From NCBI GenBank assembly GCA_026993785.1, contig JALWRZ010000012.1, forward strand, positions 61,817 to 125,816: a stretch of DNA of 64,000 nt. Direction: 5' to 3'. Positions 16,733 through 24,427 of this stretch are shown here, piece after piece. The notes under the pieces were generated by a model. That model worked only from the letters and a program-made list of their open reading frames with translations. It ran no database searches and had not been told where the DNA came from. Each line of letters begins with the position of its first letter. Within the stretch, counting starts at the first letter, position 1. Source of the stretch: DHVE2 group archaeon (GTDB lineage: Archaea > Thermoplasmatota > Thermoplasmata > Thermoplasmatales > Aciduliprofundaceae). A program made the translations under genes and the position numbers.

Positions 16733-17989
16733 ATGATAAAAAATCTCGGAGAGTTGTGTTCCCATGGCCGAAAAGAGCTACGAAGAATGCTTCTTCCCCT
16801 TGCGGATACCCTACTGGAGGAGATTAACGCAGGGAACATAGTGAAGGAAAGGGTAAAATTGGTGGGAGATTCCCTTCAGATAGGTTCTCAGAAATGGAAT
16901 CTTCGGAGGAAGCGCATATTTGTGGTGGGATTCGGAAAAGCCTCTCTCCCTATGGCCCAGAGTCTCCGCGATATCCTGGGGAATAGAATTATTGGCGGCA
17001 TAATAAACACACCCTTCCCCGGAAATTTAGAAGGCTTCAAAATAAATGTGCTTCCCCATCCGCTACCGGATAAAAGAACAGTAAAGGCATCAAGGGAAAT
17101 TCTGGAGTTTGTGAAAAAGCTGAAGAAGAATGATCTTCTTATTGTTCTTATTTCCGGTGGCGCTTCTGCACTTTTCGAAGTGCCCAATAATATGAGCATT
17201 GGAGAGGAGCGAAGAATCGTGGATAAGCTGCTGCGAAGCGGTGCGGATATAAAGGAGATAAACAAAATTAGAATTGCCATTTCCGCGGTTAAAGGTGGAA
17301 AATTCCTGAGATATGTGAATTCTGCCCATTGTATAGCTCTCATCATTTCCGATGTTTTAGGACCTCCCCAATTGGTAGGCTCAGGACCTACATATCCCCA
17401 GAGCTATGATATCTCGGAAATCGTGGAAAAATACGGATTGCAGGGAATACCGTCAATTCAGGATATGGGCAGTATATCCACTGAATGCACCAATGTGGTG
17501 CTCGCCGACAACACCTATGCCCTAAAAAAGGGAAAGATCCTCGCGGAGAAGATGGGCATACCTGCTCGAATTTTCCCCCACTTTCTTAAAGGGGAGCCAT
17601 CGCAGATTTACCGCCATATTCTCGAGATGGCAGAAAAGGGAGAACTTTTGCTATTCGGTGGAGAAACCACAGTCAACGTAGGAAATTCCAAGGGATTAGG
17701 CGGTAGAAATCAGGAGTTTGTTCTCTATCTGGCAAGAGAGGCCCCGAAGAATTCGTGTTTTATCTGTCTAGGCACCGATGGCATAGATGGCCCTACCGAT
17801 GCAGCCGGAGGAATAGGTGATGATTTATCGCTTGCAAGAATAAAGAAAGAAGGCGTGGATATAGATAAGGAGCTTAGTCACCATAACTCGTATTATGTTC
17901 TCAAAAAAATAGGGGATCTTGTGATTACGGGATACACTGGAACCAATCTGGCGGACATATGCATCTTCTATCAAGCTAAAGCTCCCTGA
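16733..17989 (+). CDS. Glycerate 2-kinase (MOFRL family)
   Basis: About 418 residues. It phosphorylates D-glycerate to 2-phosphoglycerate, the kinase step of the non-phosphorylative Entner-Doudoroff route used by Thermoplasmata and other archaea. Family signs are FVVGFGKAS, LISGGASALFE near residue 140, and the C-terminal MOFRL domain with FGGETTVNV, GLGGRNQEF and GTDGIDGPTDAAG. An in-frame ATG at 16688 exists, but the TATA-like element at 16702-16710 lies after it, so ATG 16733 is preferred. It stands alone; its 3' end overlaps a possible small convergent ORF by 14 nt. Confidence 0.92.
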   Translation: MIKNLGELCSHGRKELRRMLLPLADTLLEEINAGNIVKERVKLVGDSLQIGSQKWNLRRKRIFVVGFGKASLPMAQSLRDILGNRIIGGIINTPFPGNLEGFKINVLPHPLPDKRTVKASREILEFVKKLKKNDLLIVLISGGASALFEVPNNMSIGEERRIVDKLLRSGADIKEINKIRIAISAVKGGKFLRYVNSAHCIALIISDVLGPPQLVGSGPTYPQSYDISEIVEKYGLQGIPSIQDMGSISTECTNVVLADNTYALKKGKILAEKMGIPARIFPHFLKGEPSQIYRHILEMAEKGELLLFGGETTVNVGNSKGLGGRNQEFVLYLAREAPKNSCFICLGTDGIDGPTDAAGGIGDDLSLARIKKEGVDIDKELSHHNSYYVLKKIGDLVITGYTGTNLADICIFYQAKAP

Positions 17990-18086
17990 TTCTCTCCCAT
18001 ATCCTCTTGGCTCTCTCATCCAGTATCTTTTCCTCGAGGTTCCGAAGAAGTTCCTCCCCGCTTATTCTCTTCTTTTTGCGCAACAT
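17976..18086 (-). CDS. Possible 36-residue small protein
   Basis: ATG 18086 lies one base after the cupin stop codon, so translation could be coupled; the cupin end AAGAAGTGA could act as a weak ribosome site. The peptide is strongly charged and helical (starts MLRKKKRISGEELL, ends RIWERIREL). The last 14 nt overlap the end of glycerate kinase on the other strand. No family is recognised; it could be chance, but its position and charge pattern favour a real small gene. Confidence 0.4.
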   Translation of the reverse strand: MLRKKKRISGEELLRNLEEKILDERAKRIWERIREL

Positions 18087-18087
18087 A

Positions 18088-18477
18088 TCACTTCTTTATG
18101 GGTATGATGCATATGAATTTCCAGAGTCCGTCGCCTGTATTACGGTACCAGTGGGGCACATCCGGTTCGATGTAGGCAAAGTTTCCCGCAGAAACTTCAA
18201 CCTCTTCTTCACCTGCACCTATTATACCCTTGCCTTCCAGCACAAAGATTTCATGCTCCCATGGATGCTGATGCCTGGCGATCACGCCACCAGGTTCAAC
18301 AGTGAAAAGACGCATTGCATAATTCTCCGCACCCTGCTCTTCCCTTATGAGCCACTGTATCCAAACACCTCGGGTTTCCTCTCCATCGATGCCTGTCATC
18401 TCCACCTTTTCCTTCTTCACCTTATCCACATGCGACACATACATAGTAATCCCCATGCCCGCATACAATTCTCTCAC
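18088..18477 (-). CDS. Cupin-domain protein
   Basis: Up to 129 residues, a single small beta-barrel. The metal-binding cupin motif 1 is visible as H-x-H-P-W-E-H-E near residues 68-75, with motif 2 containing PDVPHWYRN near residue 110. Small cupins of this type bind a metal and act as isomerases, dioxygenases or sensors, so the substrate is unknown. The start is probably the GTG at 18477 that shares a base with the upstream TAG stop (TAGTG); ATG 18456 is an alternative. It is second in a short operon behind a membrane protein. Confidence 0.8.
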   Translation of the reverse strand: MRELYAGMGITMYVSHVDKVKKEKVEMTGIDGEETRGVWIQWLIREEQGAENYAMRLFTVEPGGVIARHQHPWEHEIFVLEGKGIIGAGEEEVEVSAGNFAYIEPDVPHWYRNTGDGLWKFICIIPIKK

Positions 18478-18995
18478 TATAAACCTTTCTTTCTATTAAT
18501 CTCCTCCATAACCTGGGTGGCCTTTTGAAGCGGATAGCTGGTAGCCCTCGATGTGGTAACGGCGATTTTGCCCCACCGGGTGTACAATTTATCCGGGTGT
18601 GCCTGGGAAATTGAGTAAAACAGAAGATAGGAACCGATTAATGCGGTGAGCATCATCCCCATGCCCCAGTAGGCACCTGTTAGCGAAGAGAAGAAGAGAG
18701 AAACGCCTATTTTGAAAAACATGATGTTGAAAATAGAGTACACCACAAGGAATAGAAGCCACAGGGAAAACCACAGAAATATCCCTCGTGTAGGATATAC
18801 ATGCTTGCCTCTCTCCCGAAGAATCCGAGAATCGTGGTTGAGATACGCTATTTTCCTCCCGCTGAGAAGCGAAGTCCCCCAAGAAATCACAGCGAGAAGC
18901 AGGGAGAGGATAGAGGCAAATGTTCGAAATTGAAACAGCAAAATTATAAAAGATAACAGGAGAAGAGCGATGCCGGCTACATACACACCTTTCAT
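18477..18995 (-). CDS. Four-helix membrane protein, unknown
   Basis: 172 residues with about four transmembrane segments (near residues 4-21, 26-45, 70-95 and 103-130). A basic cytoplasmic-looking loop separates the two pairs, and the C-terminus is soluble. No family is recognised. It is coupled to the cupin by a TAGTG junction. A weak TATA-like ATTTTATTTT lies about 26 nt upstream, in the same bases as the sucD terminator T-run, so separate initiation and read-through are both possible. Confidence 0.7.
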   Translation of the reverse strand: MKGVYVAGIALLLLSFIILLFQFRTFASILSLLLAVISWGTSLLSGRKIAYLNHDSRILRERGKHVYPTRGIFLWFSLWLLFLVVYSIFNIMFFKIGVSLFFSSLTGAYWGMGMMLTALIGSYLLFYSISQAHPDKLYTRWGKIAVTTSRATSYPLQKATQVMEEINRKKGL

Positions 18996-19007
18996 AGGGC
19001 ATCAAGT

Positions 19008-19043
19008 GAAAAAAAGAAAATAAATGAAGTAGTGCAGCTACTT
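19008..19043 (-). terminator. Hairpin and T-run at the end of the hdr-frd-suc gene cluster
   Basis: A perfect 6-bp stem (19038-19043 with 19027-19032, 5-nt loop) includes the sucD TAG stop. It is followed on the minus strand by ATTTATTTTCTTTTTTTC. Confidence 0.5.
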
Positions 19044-19904
19044 ATACACCTTCTCCAGCACCTGCGGGATTTCCCACGGGAACTCTGCCACAGGAACGCC
19101 TGCTTCATTGAACGCCTTTATCTTGCTCTCCGCGGTTCCTTTGCCACGGGTTATTATGGCTCCTGCGTGTCCCATTCTCTTGCCCGGCGGTGCAGAGCGT
19201 CCAGCAATATAGGCCACGACTGGTTTGCTCACGTTTTTCTTTATGTATTCTGCCGCTTCCTCTTCCGCCGTTCCACCTATTTCGCCCACCAACACGATAG
19301 CTTCAGTATCATCGTCTTTCTCAAAGAGCTCCAGAACATCCACGAAATTCAATCCCGTAATTCGATCTCCGCCAAGCCCTATAACCACACTTTGACCGTA
19401 GCCATTGAGGGTTAAAGCGTTCACTATCTCATAGGTGAGCGTACCACTACGAGATGCGACGGCTACAGTACCCTTGCGGAATATGTGATTGGGCATGATA
19501 CCTATCTTCGTCTTTCCAGGCACCGTAATTCCTGGACCATTGGGGCCTATAACCACATATCCATGGCTCCTGGCATAGGTTACGATTTCCAGAGCATCGT
19601 GCAGAGGAACCTTCTCCGTGAGGATATACACCACTCGGATTCCGTGATACATTGCCTCGAAGGCTGCATCCTTCACAAATCTCGCAGGCACAGCAATCAT
19701 GGTTGCATCGGGCTCGTGAACCATGGCTTCCTCCACCGTATCGTAAACGGGAACATCATGCACCTTCATGCCACCCTTTCCGGGCGTTACACCTGCAACT
19801 ACCTTGGCGCCAAATTTTATCATCTCTCCACTGTGAAAAGAGCCCTGATGCCCGGTTATGCCCTGCACTATTATCCTTGTATTTTCATCCACAATCACGC
19901 TCAT
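19038..19904 (-). CDS. sucD: Succinyl-CoA synthetase alpha subunit
   Basis: 288 residues. With SucC it interconverts succinyl-CoA and succinate with ADP/ATP (or GDP/GTP) phosphorylation. The CoA-binding Rossmann region includes GITGHQGSFH, and the phospho-histidine is in GHAGAII near residue 245. It overlaps the sucC stop by 4 nt (ATGA), which fits equal production of the subunits. Last gene of the 13-gene cluster; a hairpin terminator follows at once. Confidence 0.96.
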   Translation of the reverse strand: MSVIVDENTRIIVQGITGHQGSFHSGEMIKFGAKVVAGVTPGKGGMKVHDVPVYDTVEEAMVHEPDATMIAVPARFVKDAAFEAMYHGIRVVYILTEKVPLHDALEIVTYARSHGYVVIGPNGPGITVPGKTKIGIMPNHIFRKGTVAVASRSGTLTYEIVNALTLNGYGQSVVIGLGGDRITGLNFVDVLELFEKDDDTEAIVLVGEIGGTAEEEAAEYIKKNVSKPVVAYIAGRSAPPGKRMGHAGAIITRGKGTAESKIKAFNEAGVPVAEFPWEIPQVLEKVYK

Positions 19905-21007
19905 TGTGATCCCTCCATTATAGATTTGAGCTTTTCAATTGCATGCCGCATATCTGCAAAGGCATGAATACCCGCGTCTGCCAGCATCTTGCGTCCCTCT
20001 TCCTCGTGCACTCCGCTCAACCGAACAACAATTGGGAGATCGATTTTGAACTCATCCTTCGCTGCGATTATTCCCTGGGCAACCGTATCGCACTTGGTTA
20101 CACCACCGAATATGTTCACTAAGATGGCCTGGGGATTGGCTTTAAGAACGTAACGGAACGCGTTCTTGGTGATATCCACACTATCGGTGCCACCCAAATC
20201 CAGAAAGTTCCTGGGTTTGAGTCCATAGAGAAGCAGGGTATCTAACGTGGCCATAGTCAATCCTGCACCGTTGGCTATCACACCTATATTTCCGTCGAGT
20301 TCCACGAAGGCATATCCTGCTTTGTTTGCTTCTAATTCCAGTGGCGTTTTCTCCTCCGCGTTCTCCTCCAGGTCAGGATGTCTGTAAAGGGAGTCTGTGT
20401 CAATCACAACCTTGGAGTCCGCCGCTATAAGCTTTCCTTCACTCAGAACAAGGGGATTGATCTCCACCAATTCCGCATCGTACTCCCGGAAAAGACGATA
20501 TAGATTGATGAGAATCTTTGTGAATTGCTTTGCGAGATCCCCGGAGAATCCCATTTTTTTGGATAGAATGCGACCCACAAAGGGCTGTACACCGATCTCG
20601 GGATTTACGGAATACTTGTAAATTTTCTCATCGGGTACACTTTCTATTTCAACACCGCCCTCCGGTGAGGCCATGATGAGCGGTGCTCGCGTGCTTCTAT
20701 CAATGAGGATACTAAGGTAATACTCCTTCTCGATTTTCAGCTTCTCTTCCACGAGAACTGCATGTACCTTGTGTCCCTTGATTTCCATTGCCAGAATCTC
20801 CCTAGCTTTCTGGCGAGCTTCTTCAACACTGGATGCAAATTTTACACCCCCGCTTTTGCCACGACCCCCGGTGAGAACCTGGGCCTTCACCACTACTTCT
20901 CCTTCCACATTCACGATATCTTCAGGCTTATAAGCTACGAATCCCTGGGGTGTTGGTACCCCGTATTTTCTGAATAGCTCTTTTCCTTGATACTCGTATA
21001 GATTCAT
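19901..21007 (-). CDS. sucC: Succinyl-CoA synthetase beta subunit
   Basis: 368 residues from ATG 21007. It has the ATP-grasp N-terminal half beginning NLYEYQGKELF, with VVKAQVLTGGRGKSGGVK, and the C-terminal ligase domain with GAGLTMATLD and VNIFGGVTKCD. ATG 21007 sits 7 nt after AAGGAGGTG; an in-frame GTG at 21013 overlaps the malic enzyme stop but has worse spacing. The tight link to malic enzyme suggests the pair is used for C4-acid conversion with ATP gain. Confidence 0.96.
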   Translation of the reverse strand: MNLYEYQGKELFRKYGVPTPQGFVAYKPEDIVNVEGEVVVKAQVLTGGRGKSGGVKFASSVEEARQKAREILAMEIKGHKVHAVLVEEKLKIEKEYYLSILIDRSTRAPLIMASPEGGVEIESVPDEKIYKYSVNPEIGVQPFVGRILSKKMGFSGDLAKQFTKILINLYRLFREYDAELVEINPLVLSEGKLIAADSKVVIDTDSLYRHPDLEENAEEKTPLELEANKAGYAFVELDGNIGVIANGAGLTMATLDTLLLYGLKPRNFLDLGGTDSVDITKNAFRYVLKANPQAILVNIFGGVTKCDTVAQGIIAAKDEFKIDLPIVVRLSGVHEEEGRKMLADAGIHAFADMRHAIEKLKSIMEGSQ

Positions 21008-21009
21008 CC

Positions 21010-22323
21010 TCACACCTCCTTTATCAATCCGTTCTCCATAAGGAGTTTGAGAGATTTACGAGATCTTTCAATAATCTCCTTTGCATTCTCATACTCTTCA
21101 TCCCAAGTGATATATCTTCTCGCCACTCCTGCCTCCAGGGCCGCTACTGCTACGGTAGCTGCTTCCCTGGGAAATATATCCCAGTTCTCCATGGTGGGTA
21201 GGATTTTGTCCTCGTGTAACCCTTCCTCCTCACCCACTCTGGCAAGCTCATAGGCAGCTGCTACCGCCATGCTATCAGTAATCGTAGTTGCCCGAACATC
21301 TAATGCTCCCCTGAATATTCCCGGGAATCCCAGGGAGTTATTTATCTGATTGGGAAAATCTGAGCGTCCCGTGCCCACTATTCTCGCTCCAGCTTCCTTA
21401 GCCTCATCGGGCCATATTTCAGGCACAGGATTCGCGAGGGGGAACACTATAGCATCATCGTTCATCTTAGCGATCCACTCCTTCTTTATAACGCCAGGAC
21501 CCGGACGGGTAAAGGAGATAAGAATATCCGCGTCTTTGAGCGCTTCTTCCGGGCCACCCATCACATTGTCCCTATTGGTTTTTCTGAGTAGGCATCCTCT
21601 GTAGGGGAACAATCTCGCAAGATCCATATGCTGATGGAGCACCGTGGGTTCGCGATTTACAAGCTCTACCACCCTAATATTTCCGGGATCTACACCTGCC
21701 TCGATGAGCAATCTTATAACGGCGAATCCCGCAGCACCTGCTCCAAAGGATGCAACCACAACATCCTCAAGTTTCTTGCCCACAATTTTAAGTGCGTTTA
21801 TCACCGCGGCAAGAACCACTGTGGCTGTTCCCTGCTGATCATCGTGCCACACCGGTATATCCAGCTCCTTGCGAAGGCGATCAAGGATGTAAAAGCATTT
21901 GGGCGAAGAAATATCCTCTAAGTTGATCCCTCCAAAGGAGGGGGCTATAAGTTTGACAACCTCTATGAACTTGTCGGGATTCTTCGTATCAATCATTATG
22001 GGAAAGGCGTCCACACCTCCAAAATGCTTGAAAAGGAGAGATTTGCCCTCCATTACAGGCAATCCTGCAAGAGGCCCGATATCTCCAAGACCAAGAATGC
22101 GGGTGGCATCGCTTATAACGGCGACGGTGTTTCCCTTATTTGTGTATTCATAAACCTTCTCCCTATCTTCCTTTATCTCCTTGCAGGGCTCAGCCACACC
22201 TGGCGTGTACCAAATGCTCAGATCAGAGAGATTCCTAACCGGAACCTTGGAAAATACCTGAATTTTGCCACGATACCTGCGATGCAATTCCTTAGCCTTT
22301 TCCTTTAGAGCTTCATCTGTCAT
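21010..22323 (-). CDS. Malic enzyme (malate to pyruvate, NAD(P)-dependent)
   Basis: 437 residues, the short bacterial/archaeal malic enzyme type without a phosphotransacetylase domain. Seen are the YTPGVAEPC motif, the catalytic region KSLLFKHFGG, the metal-binding HDDQQGTA and a Rossmann motif FGAGAAG near residue 195. It oxidatively decarboxylates malate to pyruvate and CO2, making NAD(P)H. A TATA element 35 nt upstream may give malic enzyme, sucC and sucD their own transcript as well as read-through from the upstream genes. Confidence 0.94.
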   Translation of the reverse strand: MTDEALKEKAKELHRRYRGKIQVFSKVPVRNLSDLSIWYTPGVAEPCKEIKEDREKVYEYTNKGNTVAVISDATRILGLGDIGPLAGLPVMEGKSLLFKHFGGVDAFPIMIDTKNPDKFIEVVKLIAPSFGGINLEDISSPKCFYILDRLRKELDIPVWHDDQQGTATVVLAAVINALKIVGKKLEDVVVASFGAGAAGFAVIRLLIEAGVDPGNIRVVELVNREPTVLHQHMDLARLFPYRGCLLRKTNRDNVMGGPEEALKDADILISFTRPGPGVIKKEWIAKMNDDAIVFPLANPVPEIWPDEAKEAGARIVGTGRSDFPNQINNSLGFPGIFRGALDVRATTITDSMAVAAAYELARVGEEEGLHEDKILPTMENWDIFPREAATVAVAALEAGVARRYITWDEEYENAKEIIERSRKSLKLLMENGLIKEV

Positions 22324-22354
22324 TTTTATCGCCGCTATGGTATTGCTTCATGCC

Positions 22355-22362
22355 GTATATAC
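22355..22362 (-). promoter_or_regulatory. Internal TATA element before malic enzyme
   Basis: GTATATAC lies in the 44-nt gap after the LUD gene. The predicted start near 22332 leaves a leader of about 9 nt. This is the widest gap inside the cluster. Confidence 0.5.
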
Positions 22363-22367
22363 CTTTT

Positions 22368-23648
22368 CTATTGCACTTCCTTGGCAAATTCCTCGATTTC
22401 CTTGGCAAAGTCACGCACGATCTTTGGAACATAGCCCTCCTTGCGGGCATCATTGCGCAGCTTGGATATCATCGCAGGGATATCTATATTAAGGGGACAC
22501 ATGACTTTGCATTTTCCGCAGCGCACACAGGTGTATGCGATGGGACTAGCCTTTTCCAAACCTACCGTGGTGAATGCGTCCCATATAGCTCCGATTCCAC
22601 CCATATACTGCTGCCCAAAATAACCGGCGGTTACCGCATAAACTGGACATTCGTAGAGGCATGTGCCGCAGCGTAGGCAGTAAAGAGCCTCTTGATAGCC
22701 AGAATCACGCATCCTTGTCCTTCCATTGTCAAGAAGTATGACATGAAGCTCCTTTGGACCGTGGGCTCCGTAGGTGATGACCTTCTCTATATCCCCCGTC
22801 TTGCTCGGTCCGGATATAAGATTAACATACGCAGGCACCGTATAATTTGCGTATCTCCATGTAACCTCTGTTACCTTAAAGGCATCCTCAATGGTAGGCA
22901 CGATTTTCTCTACGCCGACAATCGCGATTTGCACAGGAGGTGCTCCTATGCTCAGCCTTGCATTTCCCTCATTTTCAATTATGAACATCGTACCCGTATC
23001 AGCGGCTAGCGCATTGGCTCCATTTATACCTATATCTGCGTTAAAGAACTTATCGCGCAGAAATTTACGGACAGTTTCCACCATCTTAGGAATATCCCTC
23101 TCATCCAGGTCCTCCGTTATTATACCATGCTCCTTCATGAATTTGCTTAAAAGCTTTGCCACATCCTCCCGTGGAACGTTTATAGCTGGGGCTAGGATAT
23201 GTGTGGGTCTAGTGCCCATCAATTGCACAATAAACTCGCCTAGATCAGTTTCGTAAACTTCGTTACCCAGTTCCTCCAGGAATCCTCGGAGGTCTATTTC
23301 CTCGCTCGTTAAACTCTTGCTCTTCACAATCAATTTTCCGCTGCCCACTAATTTTTTGAAGATTTCCAGCGCTTCCTCTTTGCTCTTGGCGTAATAACAG
23401 TGACCGTGATTGCGCTCTATGCTCTCGCATGCCTTCTTTATTAACTCGTCCATATGCTCTATGCTATATTCCTTTATCTTGCGAACTTCTTTAGCTAGTT
23501 CAATACTATGAGGGAACATACTCAACGCATTTCTTCGATTGTTCTCAAAAGCCTTAATCGCACGGGATAGTGCGATGCGAACCTTTTCGCTCTTTGCCCC
23601 GTATTCAACGATGCGGTTAACATATTCCCTGTAAACTTCGTCAATCAT
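22368..23648 (-). CDS. LutB/LldF-like iron-sulfur protein with LUD domain
   Basis: 426 residues. The N-terminal 300 residues fit the LUD domain of lactate-utilisation proteins (KSKSLTSEEIDLRGFLEE, GTRPTHILAPA, ADTGTMFIIENEGNAR). The C-terminus has two [4Fe-4S] motifs, CLRCGTCLYECP and CVRCGKCKVMCP. LutB works with LutA (a CCG protein) and LutC in L-lactate oxidation. Here it directly follows a CCG-like gene and fumarate reductase genes, with no LutC in view, so its redox partner may be the neighbouring flavoprotein. Its ATG begins one base after the upstream stop. Confidence 0.88.
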   Translation of the reverse strand: MIDEVYREYVNRIVEYGAKSEKVRIALSRAIKAFENNRRNALSMFPHSIELAKEVRKIKEYSIEHMDELIKKACESIERNHGHCYYAKSKEEALEIFKKLVGSGKLIVKSKSLTSEEIDLRGFLEELGNEVYETDLGEFIVQLMGTRPTHILAPAINVPREDVAKLLSKFMKEHGIITEDLDERDIPKMVETVRKFLRDKFFNADIGINGANALAADTGTMFIIENEGNARLSIGAPPVQIAIVGVEKIVPTIEDAFKVTEVTWRYANYTVPAYVNLISGPSKTGDIEKVITYGAHGPKELHVILLDNGRTRMRDSGYQEALYCLRCGTCLYECPVYAVTAGYFGQQYMGGIGAIWDAFTTVGLEKASPIAYTCVRCGKCKVMCPLNIDIPAMISKLRNDARKEGYVPKIVRDFAKEIEEFAKEVQ

Positions 23649-24422
23649 TTACTCCACCCCCTCAAGGGCCATGTCCACAAGATTAGCATAGGCCATGGCC
23701 TTTATAGGGAATTTTCCGTGCTTCACTCCCGCCTTGAAAGCGTGATATCCATTTCCACAAGTTGATACCACTGCATCCACTTCCCTGGGCAGCGCATATT
23801 CCCGTATAACATTGCTTGCAACATAGGGCATGAGTTCAGGCAGTGTAAAATCCAGCCATCCACCGGGACACGCGGATATATCCCATGGCTTGAGATTTCT
23901 CTCCTTTACATAAAGCTCAGGGTGGTCAAAATTCAATACCTCCAATTTTGGAATCTTGGCCAGCACCTTTCTCGGCTCTTCCACAACACCCATCTTTCTT
24001 CCCAGCGTGCAACCATCATGAAGTAGGATTCTCATCGGAAGCTCCTTAAATTTAAGCTTGTCGAGGTTTTTGTAGAGGAATGTGGCCATATGCTCTATTG
24101 GCACAGGCAGTTCGTATCCTCTTTGCACAAGGAATCCGTTACGCTCCTTGCTCCAGGCGGCATAGGGTGCAGCGTAGGAAGTTAAGATCAGATCTACGTC
24201 TTCTTTGCTTACAACTTCCTCCACTTCTTTTAGAGTTGCCTTAGCTAGGGGATCCACAAGATTATCATAGCCAAGGAAGCCTATGGCCTCGGCGCATATC
24301 ACTTTGCTCTTGTGGGGCACATACTCGTGCCCCATTTTCTTAATTATCGAAACTGAGGCGTCGCAAATTTCAGGCACACCCAGGCGAGGCGATGTATCCC
24401 ACCCATAGAGAAGGATTCTCAT
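23649..24422 (-). CDS. CCG-domain-like protein (HdrB/LutA relative) lacking the full cysteine set
   Basis: 257 residues from ATG 24422, five bases after the frdA stop. The layout recalls HdrB/LutA: two halves and a HDGCTLGRK motif in the second. The usual double-cysteine motifs are broken: ACPGG stands where CCG is expected and STCGNGY where CPxC is expected, and the first half has only isolated Cys. A canonical noncubane [4Fe-4S] cluster therefore looks unlikely. In methanogens thiol:fumarate reductase B joins an FrdB part to a CCG part; here a CCG-like part is separate. It may be a structural or altered redox subunit of the fumarate reductase. Confidence 0.75.
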   Translation of the reverse strand: MRILLYGWDTSPRLGVPEICDASVSIIKKMGHEYVPHKSKVICAEAIGFLGYDNLVDPLAKATLKEVEEVVSKEDVDLILTSYAAPYAAWSKERNGFLVQRGYELPVPIEHMATFLYKNLDKLKFKELPMRILLHDGCTLGRKMGVVEEPRKVLAKIPKLEVLNFDHPELYVKERNLKPWDISACPGGWLDFTLPELMPYVASNVIREYALPREVDAVVSTCGNGYHAFKAGVKHGKFPIKAMAYANLVDMALEGVE

Positions 24423-24427
24423 TTTCC

